The notes beneath the pieces are model-generated. The model was not told the origin of the DNA. It did not search any database and saw only the letters and a program-made list of their open reading frames with translations. The position numbers were made by a program, and so were the translations under genes. A stretch of 54,618 nucleotides of DNA from contig NZ_VKAB01000052.1 in assembly GCF_009769385.1 (NCBI RefSeq), forward strand, positions 1-54,618, given 5' to 3'. Shown here one piece after another: positions 24,477 through 33,054 of the stretch (position 1 is the first letter of the stretch; every line of letters starts with the position of its first letter). This DNA comes from Saccharothrix deserti. Lineage in GTDB: Bacteria; Actinomycetota; Actinomycetes; Mycobacteriales; Pseudonocardiaceae.

Positions 24477-25406
24477 TCAACCCGCGAGGGCGGTGACGGT
24501 GCGGGACGGGCTGGGACGACCGAGCTTCTCGGCGAGCCAGACACTGGTGTCGACCATCTTCCGCAGATCGACGCCGGTGTCGATGCCGAGGCCGTGCAAC
24601 TGCCAGAGCAGGTCTTCGGTGGCGAGGTTCCCCGTGGCACTGCCCGCGTAGGGGCAGCCGCCCAGGCCGCCGGCGCTGGCGTCGATCGTGGTGACGCCGC
24701 GGCAGAGTGCGGCGAAGGTGTTGGCCAGGGCTTGGCCGTAGGTGTCGTGGAAGTGCACGGCGATCGAGTCGACCGGGATTCCCGCTGCGATCAGGGCGTC
24801 GAGCACGGCGACGACCCGGCCCGGTGTCGCGACCCCGATGGTGTCGCCGAGGCTGAGTTCGGTGCAGCCCAGCGCCATCATCCGGGTGGCGACGTCGAGC
24901 ACCCGCGAGACGGGAACGTCGCCCTCCCAGGGATCGCCGAAGCACATCGACAGGTAGCCGCGCACCCGCACGTCCGCCTCGCGAGCTCGGGCCACCACCG
25001 GCGCGAACATCTCCAGCGACTCGTCCACCGTGCGGTTGAGGTTCCGCTTGGCGAAGGTCTCGGTAACGCTGCCGAACACCGCGATGTCGCGCACGCCCAG
25101 ACCGAGAGCACGATCCAGGCCCCGCTCGTTGGGCACGAGCACCGGATATCGCACCCGGGGTGCCGGGGTGATCGCTGCGAGCAGGTCTTCGGCGTCGGCC
25201 AACTGCGGCACCCACTCCGGGTGCACGAAGCTGGTCGTCTCGACGAGGGTGTGCCCGGCGTCGACCAGCCGCGCGACGAACTCGGCCTTGACCTCGACCG
25301 GGAGTACAGCCGACTCGTTCTGCAACCCGTCGCGCGGTCCGACCTCGCAGATCGTCACCCGGGAGGGCAGCAGGAGCCCGCCGAGCGGAGTGCTGTCGAA
25401 GTCCAT
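24477..25406 (-). CDS. Hydroxymethylglutaryl-CoA lyase
   Basis: Cleaves HMG-CoA to acetoacetate and acetyl-CoA, the last step of leucine breakdown. ATG at 25406 lies one base after the stop of the ligase gene, giving 309 residues, the usual length. Motifs seen: VTICEVGPRDGLQNE near residues 18-31 (catalytic Arg and metal-binding Asp), the HFHDTYG metal ligands, and the signature GGLGGCPYAG with the active-site Cys in the C-terminal third. It is the last gene of a minus-strand set with the acyl-CoA ligase and, 80 bp further up, the CocE hydrolase. All key residues are present. Confidence 0.92.
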   Translation of the reverse strand: MDFDSTPLGGLLLPSRVTICEVGPRDGLQNESAVLPVEVKAEFVARLVDAGHTLVETTSFVHPEWVPQLADAEDLLAAITPAPRVRYPVLVPNERGLDRALGLGVRDIAVFGSVTETFAKRNLNRTVDESLEMFAPVVARAREADVRVRGYLSMCFGDPWEGDVPVSRVLDVATRMMALGCTELSLGDTIGVATPGRVVAVLDALIAAGIPVDSIAVHFHDTYGQALANTFAALCRGVTTIDASAGGLGGCPYAGSATGNLATEDLLWQLHGLGIDTGVDLRKMVDTSVWLAEKLGRPSPSRTVTALAG

Positions 25407-25407
25407 G

Positions 25408-27084
25408 TCAGGCGTTCCTGATCGCGGCGGCTTCGCCCAGGTCGAGGATCTGGACGGACTTGGCACGCATCTCGACCTTGCGGACCTTGCCGGTGACGGT
25501 CATCGGGAACTCGTCGACGACCAGGACGTAGCGCGGGATCTTGTAGTGCGCGAGCTTCCCGGCGGCGAAGGCCTTGAGGTTCTCGGCCGTCATCTCGTCG
25601 GCCCCGTCGCGCAGCTTGACCCAGGCGCAGAGCTCCTCGCCGTACTTGACGTCCGGGACGCCGACGACCTGGGCGTCAAGGATGTCGGGGTGGGTGTAGA
25701 GGAACTCCTCGATCTCCCGGGGGTAGATGTTCTCCCCACCCCGGATGACCATGTCCTTGATCCGGCCGGTGATGTTGACGTACCCCTCGTCGCCCATCAC
25801 CGCCAGGTCGCCGGTGTGCATCCACCGCGCGGCGTCGATCGCCTCGGCGGTCTTCTCCGGCTCGTTCCAGTACCCGAGCATCACCGAGTACCCGCGGGTG
25901 CACAGCTCCCCCGGCGTGCCGCGCGGCACGGTCAGCCCCGTGTCCGGGTCGACCAGCTTGATCTCCAGGTGCGGGTGCACCCGCCCGACGGTCGAGACGC
26001 GCAGTTCGAGGGAGTCGTCGGCGCGCGTCTGGGTGGAGACGGGGCTGGTCTCGGTCATGCCGTAGCAGATCGTGACCTCCTCCATGCCCATCCGGGACAC
26101 GACCTGCTTCATCACCTCCACCGGGCACGGCGACCCGGCCATGATCCCCGTTCGCAGGCTCGACAGGTCGTAGGACTCGAAGTCCGGGTGGTTGAGCTCG
26201 GCGATGAACATCGTCGGCACCCCGTACAGCGAGGTGCACCGCTCCTGCGCCACCGCCTCCAGGGTCGCCTTCGGGTCGAAGCCCTCCGCCGGGATGACCA
26301 TGGTGCAGCCGTGGGAGGTGCAGGCCAGGTTGCCCATCACCATGCCGAAGCAGTGGTAGAACGGCACCGGGATGCACACCCGGTCCTCCGGTGTGTAGCC
26401 GCAGATGGCGCCGACGAAGTAGCCGTTGTTGAGGATGTTGTGGTGCGACAGGGTCGCGCCCTTCGGGAAGCCCGTCGTCCCGGAGGTGTACTGGATGTTG
26501 ATCGGGTCGTCCGGCGACAGCGCGGCCTGCGCCTGCGCCAGCCGCGCCGCGTCCCCGCCCCGACCGGTCTCCAGCAACCCGTCCCAATCACCCGACCCGA
26601 TCAGCACCACCGAGCGCAGCTGCGAGCAGTTCCCGCGGACCTCCTCGATCATCGCGGCGTAGTTCGACGTCTTGAACTCCCGTGCCGACACCAGCAGCGA
26701 GATCCCGGCCTGCTCGAGCACGTACTCCAGCTCGTGCGTCCGGTAGCTCGGGTTGATGTTGACCAGGATCGCGCCGATCTTCGCCGTCGCGTACTGCAAC
26801 AGCGTCCACTCGGCCACGTTCGGCGCCCAGATACCAACCCGGTCACCCTTGTCCACGCCGGCGTCGAGCAAGCCCAGGGCAAGGACGTCGACGTCGGCGC
26901 GCAACTGCCCGTAGGTCCACCGCCGGCCCGTCGCGACTTCCACCAGGGCTTCACGTTCCGGGTCCGCGGCGACCGTGCGGTCGAAGTTGTCCCCGATGGT
27001 GTCTCCGAGCAACGGCACGTCGCAAGGGCCGGAGGCGTAGGACGGCCTCACCGGCGCTGCAAGGGTGCGGTGGCTACTGGTCAC
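25408..27084 (-). CDS. AMP-forming acyl-CoA synthetase
   Basis: Activates a carboxylic acid as its acyl-AMP and then the CoA thioester. The GTG at 27084 follows GAGGAG. The 558-residue protein has the P-loop YTSGTTGFPKG, the YGMTETSP adenine-binding block, HTGD and the hinge, RGGENIYPREIEEF, and the C-terminal catalytic Lys in MTVTGKVRKVEMR. The overall pattern fits medium-chain or branched fatty-acyl ligases often paired with HMG-CoA lyase in branched-chain acid degradation. Substrate not deducible. Intact. Confidence 0.92.
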   Translation of the reverse strand: MTSSHRTLAAPVRPSYASGPCDVPLLGDTIGDNFDRTVAADPEREALVEVATGRRWTYGQLRADVDVLALGLLDAGVDKGDRVGIWAPNVAEWTLLQYATAKIGAILVNINPSYRTHELEYVLEQAGISLLVSAREFKTSNYAAMIEEVRGNCSQLRSVVLIGSGDWDGLLETGRGGDAARLAQAQAALSPDDPINIQYTSGTTGFPKGATLSHHNILNNGYFVGAICGYTPEDRVCIPVPFYHCFGMVMGNLACTSHGCTMVIPAEGFDPKATLEAVAQERCTSLYGVPTMFIAELNHPDFESYDLSSLRTGIMAGSPCPVEVMKQVVSRMGMEEVTICYGMTETSPVSTQTRADDSLELRVSTVGRVHPHLEIKLVDPDTGLTVPRGTPGELCTRGYSVMLGYWNEPEKTAEAIDAARWMHTGDLAVMGDEGYVNITGRIKDMVIRGGENIYPREIEEFLYTHPDILDAQVVGVPDVKYGEELCAWVKLRDGADEMTAENLKAFAAGKLAHYKIPRYVLVVDEFPMTVTGKVRKVEMRAKSVQILDLGEAAAIRNA

Positions 27085-27164
27085 GTCAGCTCCTCACGGC
27101 ATCGATGCCGCTGAACGGTTGTCGAGAACGGTTACGGACAGGGCCGAGAACGGCGCCACTCACG

Positions 27165-28871
27165 CTAGTGACCGCTCGTAGGGGCCGGGATCACCGGGAG
27201 CACGATGCGGGAGGGCCGGGTCGCATCGTGTGCGATCTCCTGTCGGGCCGGCTGCGAGCGCGTTCCCCTGTCGATGGGCTCGCCGGTGTTCAAGTTCCGG
27301 TCCCACCGCGGGAAGTTGCTGGACGTGACGTGCATCCGGATGCGGTGACCGGCACGGAACACGTGGCTGGTGGACCAGAGATCGACGACGTGCTCGGTGA
27401 ACTCGCCCGGCGACGCCACCGCGCGCACGATCCCGTCGACGATGTTGCGTGAGACGCCGGCGGTGTCGACGTCGCAGAGCCGGACGACCCAGTCGGTCGT
27501 CGGCACGTCGGTCGCCGCGTGGATGAAGGCCTGGACGCGCCCGGTGACCTCCACGTCCTCGGTCAGCGGCTCGGTGCTGTAGACCAGCACGTCCGGTCGT
27601 GCTTCGACCGCTGCCTGGTTGAGCGGGCCGGGCGGGAACTCGTTCGACATCAGCAAGGCGCCACCGGTGGTCGGCACCGGGTCGGCGGGGTCGTAGGTGT
27701 ACGTGTCGGTTCCTTCCTCGGCCTCCGGGGCATCGAAGGCGAGCCGGTCACCCGCGCGCAGGAACAGGTCCGTGTCGACCGCACGGGTGAGAGGCCACTC
27801 CTGCTCCTCTCGCCACTGGTTGATGCCCATGGTGAACAGCAGGACCGGCGGCAACCCCGGCCGCGGCGGATCCGCGACGGCGGTGTCCGCGGCGTCCGGC
27901 GTGAACCACCGGCTGAACCAGCCGAGTTCGAGGTCGGCGAGCCTGCCGCGAAAGCCCAGCAGCTCCGCGCTCGCGGCCATCCCGAAGTTGACCTCGCCGA
28001 GGTATCCCATTTGGCCGGTGTGGGACCACGGTCCCATGACCAGCGTCGCCGGGCGGCCGGCCGCCCGCATCGCGGTGAAGTTGTCGAGCGTGCCCTGGCA
28101 GAAGATGTCGTACCAGCCCCCGGTGTGCAAGCTCGGCAGGTCAACCTCCGATTGCCGGCCGGCGACCCGGCAGGACGCGCTCCACTCCGGCTCGCGTCGC
28201 GACCGCTCGAAGCCGAGTTCCGGGATGCCGTGCCGCTCGAAGGCGGGGTGGCGACCGGCGGGCAGCTCCCAGTACGTGGTGTCCGCGACCGCGTCGAGGT
28301 CACCGACCAGCGCCATGAGCGACTGCCCCAGGGCCGTCGGATCGCCGGCGTGCCGGCGCAGCAGGGTGTCGGTCCCCTGCATGAGCGACCACGGCACCGT
28401 GATGCCCAGCTCGCTCGCCCCACCGCGGGCGAAGAGCCCGTCGTCCGGCTCCGACCAGGTGACCATCGGCGCGATCGCCTTCAACTCCGGCGGCTTCGCG
28501 AGCGCGGCCATCCACTGGGTGTTGCCGAAGTAGCTGGCCCCGAACATCCCGACGGACCCGTTCGACCCTGGGAGCGCGGCGGCCCAGCGGACCGTGTCGT
28601 AGCCGTCGTCCATCTCGAACGTCCACGGCTCCCACTCGCCGTCCGAGGCGAACCGGCCCCTCGTGTCCTGGACGACGACGATGAACCCGCGCCGCGCCTT
28701 GCCGACCGGATCCATCAGACCGGCGAGCATCGGCATGTTCTTGCCGTAGGGCAGCCGGGTCAGCAGCACTGGCCACGGGCCGCCCGTCGTGGGCCGGTAC
28801 ACATCGGCCCGCAGCACGACGCCGTCACGCATCGTAGCCGGCACGTCGTGTTCGATCGTCACGTCAAGCAC
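27165..28871 (-). CDS. CocE/NonD-family hydrolase (S15 X-Pro peptidase-like esterase)
   Basis: A serine hydrolase acting on esters or amides. The GTG at 28871 gives 568 residues, normal for the family. The alpha/beta domain starts VPATMRDGVVLRADVYRP. The nucleophile motif is GMFGASYFGNTQW, with SVG before it, and LPSLHTGGWYDIFCQGT and MGPWSHTG lie in the Asp/His region. The C-terminal jelly-roll (VTGRVQAFIHAATDVPTTDW) completes the CocE fold. No signal peptide, so probably cytoplasmic. First gene of the set with ligase and HMG-CoA lyase; the substrate is unknown. Confidence 0.9.
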   Translation of the reverse strand: MLDVTIEHDVPATMRDGVVLRADVYRPTTGGPWPVLLTRLPYGKNMPMLAGLMDPVGKARRGFIVVVQDTRGRFASDGEWEPWTFEMDDGYDTVRWAAALPGSNGSVGMFGASYFGNTQWMAALAKPPELKAIAPMVTWSEPDDGLFARGGASELGITVPWSLMQGTDTLLRRHAGDPTALGQSLMALVGDLDAVADTTYWELPAGRHPAFERHGIPELGFERSRREPEWSASCRVAGRQSEVDLPSLHTGGWYDIFCQGTLDNFTAMRAAGRPATLVMGPWSHTGQMGYLGEVNFGMAASAELLGFRGRLADLELGWFSRWFTPDAADTAVADPPRPGLPPVLLFTMGINQWREEQEWPLTRAVDTDLFLRAGDRLAFDAPEAEEGTDTYTYDPADPVPTTGGALLMSNEFPPGPLNQAAVEARPDVLVYSTEPLTEDVEVTGRVQAFIHAATDVPTTDWVVRLCDVDTAGVSRNIVDGIVRAVASPGEFTEHVVDLWSTSHVFRAGHRIRMHVTSSNFPRWDRNLNTGEPIDRGTRSQPARQEIAHDATRPSRIVLPVIPAPTSGH

Positions 28872-29006
28872 TGGTGGCCTCGTTCCTCACACCGATGGGA
28901 GCGACCGGACCCTGGCAGACTGGCGACACCTCGCGGCACACCCGAACGGGTGTACCGGCGCAAGGGCAGATGCGCTGTCGTCAGCCGGGACGACGAGGAG
29001 GTACCG

Positions 29007-29240
29007 GTGGACGACGTGGTTTCGCCCGGAGGCGTCCTGCGCCACGCGGCGGCGCTGACCACACGGGCGTTGCGACCGGGACGCGCCGTGTCGCTGTACG
29101 CGCAGAACCGGCCACTCCAGGGCGCGGTGCAGAGCCACCGAGCCAAGTTCCCACGGCCGGTCCGGTCCGTGGACGACCTCCCGAAGACGTCCACGGGCAA
29201 AGTCATGCGACGCGAGCTGATCAAACGGTTCACGTCGTGA
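29007..29240 (+). pseudogene. AMP-ligase remnant with internal in-frame deletion
   Basis: A GTG at 29007 has GAGGAGGTACC upstream and opens a 77-residue frame. Its first half (LRHAAALTTRALRPGRAVSL, then YAQNRP) looks like the N-terminal domain of an acyl-CoA ligase. Its end (VRSVDDLPKTSTGKVMRREL) is the C-terminal A10 block with the catalytic Lys. About 400 residues between them are gone but the frame is kept. The stop overlaps the kinase start by four bases, so it may still be translated as a leader peptide for the kinase. Confidence 0.55.
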
Positions 29241-30406
29241 CAGGTGCCGGCAAGGGCGTGTTTGATGTGGCCGTGTTTGATGTGGCCGTGTTTGATGAGG
29301 AAGTGCGAGCGCACCCACTCCTCCCCCTCGGGGAACAGCACGCGGACCTGCTCGCGGCGCTGGACCGCGGCGAGGCGCTGCGCCGCGCCTTGGCCCTGCT
29401 CGCCGACAGCTCGGAGGTGGCCTGGACGGCTCGGCCCGACGCGACCGGCGTGCTGACGCTCGAACAGGTCATCGGCGACCGAACCGGAGTGCTCCGCGCG
29501 CTCCGGGTGCCGCCCGACACGGGCCTGACCGGCAAGGTGTACCGGGCAGGGCGAGTCGAGTGGGTCGACGACTACTTCGGCAGTCAGGAGATCACGCACG
29601 AATTCGACCGGCACATCGCCGCCGAGGAGGTGCGGCGGGTGCTGGCGGTCCCGCTGCTCCGGGACGGGGAATCGCTCGGCGTCATCGCCCTCGGCCCGCG
29701 TGACGACGGAACGTTCGGCGACCGCGATGTCGAGCGCGTCTTGGCGATCGCGGCGCAGGCGGCACTGGCGGTCTCGGTCGCCGAACGCGCCCGGCTGAGC
29801 CGGGAGATCGCGGTGCACGAGGAGCGGCAGCGGCTCGCGGTCGAACTGCACGACAGCGTCGGTGCGCTGCTGTTCGCCATCGGGTCCGGAGTGGCCGATC
29901 TCGCCGAGTCCGCACGGACCGATCCCGAGCTGCGTGCGCGGCTCGACCGGCTCCAGGGGCAGGCCGCGGACGCGACCACCGCTCTGCGCGAGTCGCTGCG
30001 CACGCTGCGCTCGTCGCCCGCCGCGCTCGCGCTCGGCGTCGCCCTGCGCGCCGACTGCGCGGCCTTCTCCGATCGCACCGGACTGCCCGCGGAGCTCGTC
30101 ATCCTGGACGGGGATCCGCCCGAGCTCCCGCCGTCCCGGTCGGAAGCACTCCTGACCGCGGTCCGTGAGGCGCTGTTGAACGTCGAAAAACACGCCCGCG
30201 CCGGCGCCGTCACGGTGTCGGTGCAGCGAAGCGCCACCTGGCTGAGCATCGCCGTGCACGACGACGGCGTGGGGCTGCGCCCGGACCACGCGCCGGGGCT
30301 CGGCCTCACCAGCACGGCGGAAGCACTCGCCCGGCTGGGCGGTTCCGTCCGCGTCGTGTCCGATCCGGACGGTGGCACGATCTGGCGGGCCCGCCTGCCG
30401 TGCTGA
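29237..30406 (+). CDS. NarL-type sensor histidine kinase with GAF domain
   Basis: The GTG start at 29237 overlaps the preceding stop (GTGA). The 389-residue protein has no membrane helix. A GAF-like domain (about 60-190) contains TGLTGKVYRAGRVEWVDDYF and LAVPLLRDGESLGVIALG. The HisKA_3 H-box is ERQRLAVELHDSVGALLFAI, and the HATPase has REALLNVEKHA (N box) and VHDDGVGLRPDHAPGLGL (G box). It should autophosphorylate on the His in VELHDS and pass phosphate to the regulator encoded next. The N-terminus carries a 15-bp tandem repeat. Signal unknown. Confidence 0.88.
   Translation: MTGAGKGVFDVAVFDVAVFDEEVRAHPLLPLGEQHADLLAALDRGEALRRALALLADSSEVAWTARPDATGVLTLEQVIGDRTGVLRALRVPPDTGLTGKVYRAGRVEWVDDYFGSQEITHEFDRHIAAEEVRRVLAVPLLRDGESLGVIALGPRDDGTFGDRDVERVLAIAAQAALAVSVAERARLSREIAVHEERQRLAVELHDSVGALLFAIGSGVADLAESARTDPELRARLDRLQGQAADATTALRESLRTLRSSPAALALGVALRADCAAFSDRTGLPAELVILDGDPPELPPSRSEALLTAVREALLNVEKHARAGAVTVSVQRSATWLSIAVHDDGVGLRPDHAPGLGLTSTAEALARLGGSVRVVSDPDGGTIWRARLPC
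29258..29297 (+). repeat. 15-bp tandem repeat inside the kinase start
   Basis: The unit GTGTTTGATGTGGCC occurs twice in full and once partly (10 bases), coding for repeated VFDVA pentapeptides. Because the unit length is a multiple of three, copy-number change would alter the protein without breaking the frame. Confidence 0.85.
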
Positions 30407-31005
30407 GCCGCCCGCAGACCCGAATCGTGATCGTGGACGACCACCCGGTCGTCCACGACGGCGTCGCGGCCCAGCTGCAGCGGTACCCGGACATGCACGT
30501 CGTCGGCCACGCCGGCACCGGCGCCGACGCCGTCACGGTCTGCGCCGACGAACAGCCCGACGTCGTGCTGCTCGACCTCCGCCTGCCCGACTGCCTCGCC
30601 GCCGATGTCGTGCCCCGGGTGCACCGGGTCAGCCCGGACAGTCGCGTCCTGCTGTTCACCGCGTTCCCCGAACACGCCGCCGTCGCACCGACGCTCGCCG
30701 CCGGTGCCTGCGGGATCCTGGTGAAACACGCCGGCGGCACAGCCCTCCACGACGCGATCCGCAGCGTCGCCCGCACCGGCTCCTTCCACGCCGGCACACC
30801 CGCCTCGTCCGCCGCGCCGGTCACCGCCCGCGAGTACGACGTGCTCCGACTGGTCGCGGCCGGGCACACCAACCCGGAGATCGGCGCCGAGCTGCACCTG
30901 TCGATCAACACGGTCAAGACCTACCTGCGCTCCGTGATGCACAAGCTCGCCGCCCGCAACCGGGCCCAGCTGATCGCCAACGCCCGCGGACAAGGCCTGC
31001 TCTGA
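30400..31005 (+). CDS. NarL/FixJ-type response regulator
   Basis: The GTG at 30400 overlaps the kinase end by 7 bp. The 201-residue protein has a receiver domain with the acidic pair in IVIVDDHPVVHDG, the phospho-acceptor Asp in VVLLDLRLPD and the conserved Lys region (GILVKHAGG). The LuxR HTH follows (VTAREYDVLRLVAAGHTNPE, then LSINTVKTYLRSVMHKL). It forms a two-component pair with the upstream kinase; the target genes are not evident. Confidence 0.92.
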   Translation: MLSRPQTRIVIVDDHPVVHDGVAAQLQRYPDMHVVGHAGTGADAVTVCADEQPDVVLLDLRLPDCLAADVVPRVHRVSPDSRVLLFTAFPEHAAVAPTLAAGACGILVKHAGGTALHDAIRSVARTGSFHAGTPASSAAPVTAREYDVLRLVAAGHTNPEIGAELHLSINTVKTYLRSVMHKLAARNRAQLIANARGQGLL

Positions 31006-31023
31006 GCGGAGTTCCGCGCCTGT

Positions 31024-31068
31024 CCGGTGCCGGGCACCGTCCTGCGATGGCATCGGCGCCTGGTGGTG
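31024..31068 (+). pseudogene. Short transposase fragment at IS insertion point
   Basis: The plus strand encodes VPGTVLRWHRRLV, which matches the N-terminal block VTPGTLLAWHRKLV of the rve transposase at 24 kb. It ends exactly where the terminal repeat of the second IS copy begins (31069). It is therefore a scrap of a related IS on the opposite strand into which copy 2 inserted or against which it recombined. Confidence 0.5.
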
Positions 31069-31425
31069 TGCCGCTCGAAAAGTCATCGGTGCAGGTCATG
31101 CGGTATGTCTGTACTCATTGATGAGTCCGCCCGGGATCCGGGTGCGCAGCAGTCTGCGAGTGTCGAGGTCGTGCACTGGGGCAGGGTCCTCTCGAGCCTC
31201 GGGTGGTAGCTGGTCGCGGGCCTGGCGGGGCCGGTGCCGGTTGTAGTGGGCTTCGTAGGTCTTGAGGACTTGTCGTGCGTGGCTCTCGCCCGTGATCAGG
31301 ATGTGGTCGAGGACTTCGCGTCGGATGGTGCCGATGACTCGTTCGCAGTGGGTGTTCATCCGGGGTGCCTGCGGTGCACTGGTGATCACGCGCAGGTCGT
31401 CGGCCTGGAAGACGGCGTCGAACGC
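31069..31425 (-). mobile_element. rve-type insertion sequence, copy 2, one end missing
   Basis: This copy keeps the end lost from copy 1: a terminal repeat at 31069-31088 followed by the transposase stop at 31096-31098. The transposase frame (minus) covers FQADDLRVITSAPQAPRMNT through LLRTRIPGGLINEYRHTA. The catalytic Glu block is present but both Asp are missing. Amino-acid differences from copy 1 in the shared part show it is a separate, diverged copy, not the other half of the same element. It is cut near 31425 by NlpC/P60 sequence. Confidence 0.75.
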
Positions 31426-31436
31426 CGCCGCCGGGG

Positions 31437-31733
31437 GTGAGCCTGCCGCGCACCGCCCAGACCCAGTTCGACGCAGGCCCCCGTGTCCCGGCCGGGCAGC
31501 CGCTGCTGCCGGGCGACCTCGTCTTCTACGGCACACCGGGCAATATCCACCACGTCAGCCTCTACGTCGGCGGCGGGCTCATGATCAACGCGCCGACGTT
31601 CGGCCAACCAGTGCAGATCGACAACTACCGGTACAACGGTGACGACTACGCAGGGGCGACCCGTCCGGCGGGCTCTATTGCGGTGATCGTTCCGCGTACA
31701 GATGACCGTCTCCGTGGGCAGATGACCATCTGA
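31437..31733 (+). pseudogene. NlpC/P60 peptidoglycan endopeptidase, C-terminal half
   Basis: The frame reads SLPRTAQTQFDAGPRVPAGQ, PLLPGDLVFYGTPGNIHHVS and LYVGGGLMINAPTFGQPVQI, the second half of an NlpC/P60 domain with the catalytic His (IHHVSLYVG). The Cys-bearing first half and any signal peptide were removed at the junction with the truncated IS. It cannot be active as it stands, though the remaining frame is uninterrupted to its own stop. Confidence 0.8.
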
Positions 31734-32179
31734 TTAGGTGCTGTGGAAAGTTCTGGTTCGAGTCGTCCCAGGAAGAGGCGGTCTGACGAGTTGAACTCCC
31801 ATGCCGATTTGCGGGCGTTGCGGGATGGCGTGGTTGTCCACAAAATGATGGATTCAGGTACCCGTGAACCCTGAAGGGCACCCATGACCACGCTCGAAAC
31901 CGACCAGTCGAACGATGTGGGACCCGCACCAAGCCACCTGCGCAACTGGACACCGCAAGTCGAACCCGCGTCCTGACCATGGGCTGATCGCTGTTCTGAG
32001 AGCAGCCGACCACCATGCGCTTGCCGTCGAACTTCGCATCGATCGCATGGATCGACGAAGAGGCCGGCACGGCGGCATACCACTCGGTGCGACCTATCCG
32101 ACACCACGGCACCCACGCAGGCCGCACAGCTCAGGCGGGACTTCCTCGCGGCGGCTGACTCACTCTCGGTCACTCCTTT
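31734..32179. other. Non-coding or decayed stretch between NlpC/P60 half and EF-hand gene
   Basis: No supported gene. A 30-codon plus frame at 31884 (MTTLETDQSNDVGPAPSHLR) with GAAGGG upstream stops early. A minus frame near 32040 contains WYAAVPASSSIHAIDAKFDG and KRMVVGCSQNS, which looks like protein but has no start, and I do not recognise it. Base composition is less GC-rich than in neighbouring genes. Confidence 0.35.
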
Positions 32180-32722
32180 TTAGCCGAGGAGAAGCTTCCC
32201 CGTCTGCTCGGCCTGCCCGTCGGTGTACAGACCCTGGGCCGCCTTCCGCAGCTCCTGCCAGGTGATCCTGCCGTCTCCATCGGTGTCGATCTGATCGAAG
32301 GCGGCGCGCGCCTTACCGGTGTCGCGGCCGATGGCCTGGTGCATCCGGACGAATTCATCGGGGGAGAGTTGACCGTCACCGTCGGTGTCGAGGGCTTCGA
32401 ATGCAGCGTGGGTGACTCCCATAGGGCCGTCGAGCTGATCAGGACCGTCCTTCAGGATGCCGGCGCGGATCGCGTTGAAGAACTCCTGGCGGGTCACGCG
32501 GCCGTCCGAGTCGGCATCGATCGCCTTGAGGACCTGCTCGCTCCAGGCGGCATACGCCTTGCGGATGGCCTGGTGGTGCCGGGACGACGAGTCGGGCGCC
32601 ACCGTCGCGCACATCTTGTCAGCCTGAGCCTGGAAATCCGATGCCTCGATAACACCGTCACCGTCGGCGTCGAAAATGTCGAACATTGTGTTAACATTGG
32701 CTTCACTAACATCGGCATCCAT
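32180..32722 (-). CDS. Calerythrin-like EF-hand calcium-binding protein
   Basis: A soluble four-EF-hand protein of 180 residues, the size of actinomycete calerythrin (177). ATG at 32722 follows AGGAAAGGG; upstream in-frame codons lack a site. Loops are DADGDGVIEASDF, DADSDGRVTRQEF, DTDGDGQLSPDEF and DTDGDGRITWQEL. All four keep the 1, 3, 5 and 12 ligands (the last three with Glu at 12; the first has Asp, which may weaken it). It ends LLLG like calerythrin. Likely a calcium buffer or sensor in the cytoplasm. It stands alone between decayed regions. Confidence 0.92.
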   Translation of the reverse strand: MDADVSEANVNTMFDIFDADGDGVIEASDFQAQADKMCATVAPDSSSRHHQAIRKAYAAWSEQVLKAIDADSDGRVTRQEFFNAIRAGILKDGPDQLDGPMGVTHAAFEALDTDGDGQLSPDEFVRMHQAIGRDTGKARAAFDQIDTDGDGRITWQELRKAAQGLYTDGQAEQTGKLLLG

Positions 32723-33054
32723 GAGCAAACCCTTTCCTGGGACAAGTCGCCGATCTTCATTGGTCACACGAGAACCAACGCCACGCAATGCCGTGAGTCA
32801 CCAAAAAGCGCAACGCCGGCATCGTGATATCCATTTTCCTCCCGAAAACTTTAGCACGGCGCACCTAAACCACAATCACTCAACACGGTACACAATCCCG
32901 ACATCAAGTCACCCAATCGGGTTTTTCGACCAAGCTCTCGTGCCGCTGATCGGTCACACCACCCAGGCAAGCAAGTGATCAAGCAGTACGGACACCAGCC
33001 GCTTCCAGAGCGATCAAGTCGCACGGAAACGCCAGGGCATGCGTTCACATTTGC
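32723..33054. other. AT-richer intergenic stretch
   Basis: These 332 bases between two minus-strand genes are visibly lower in GC than the rest of the window. No coding frame is convincing. A weak hairpin (CCCGA ... TCGGG followed by TTTTT) lies near 32905-32930 in the plus direction. The EF-hand promoter should lie at its left edge. Confidence 0.4.

Noticed and set aside
25030..27114. Plus-strand open frame of 694 codons opposite the ligase and HMG-CoA lyase
   Set aside because: It is an antisense shadow of two genes with full motif sets, and shows no motif of its own.
27519..29006. Long plus-strand frame running opposite CocE into the ligase remnant
   Set aside because: Only the last 77 codons, after a ribosome site at about 28996, have protein character. 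The rest mirrors the CocE gene.
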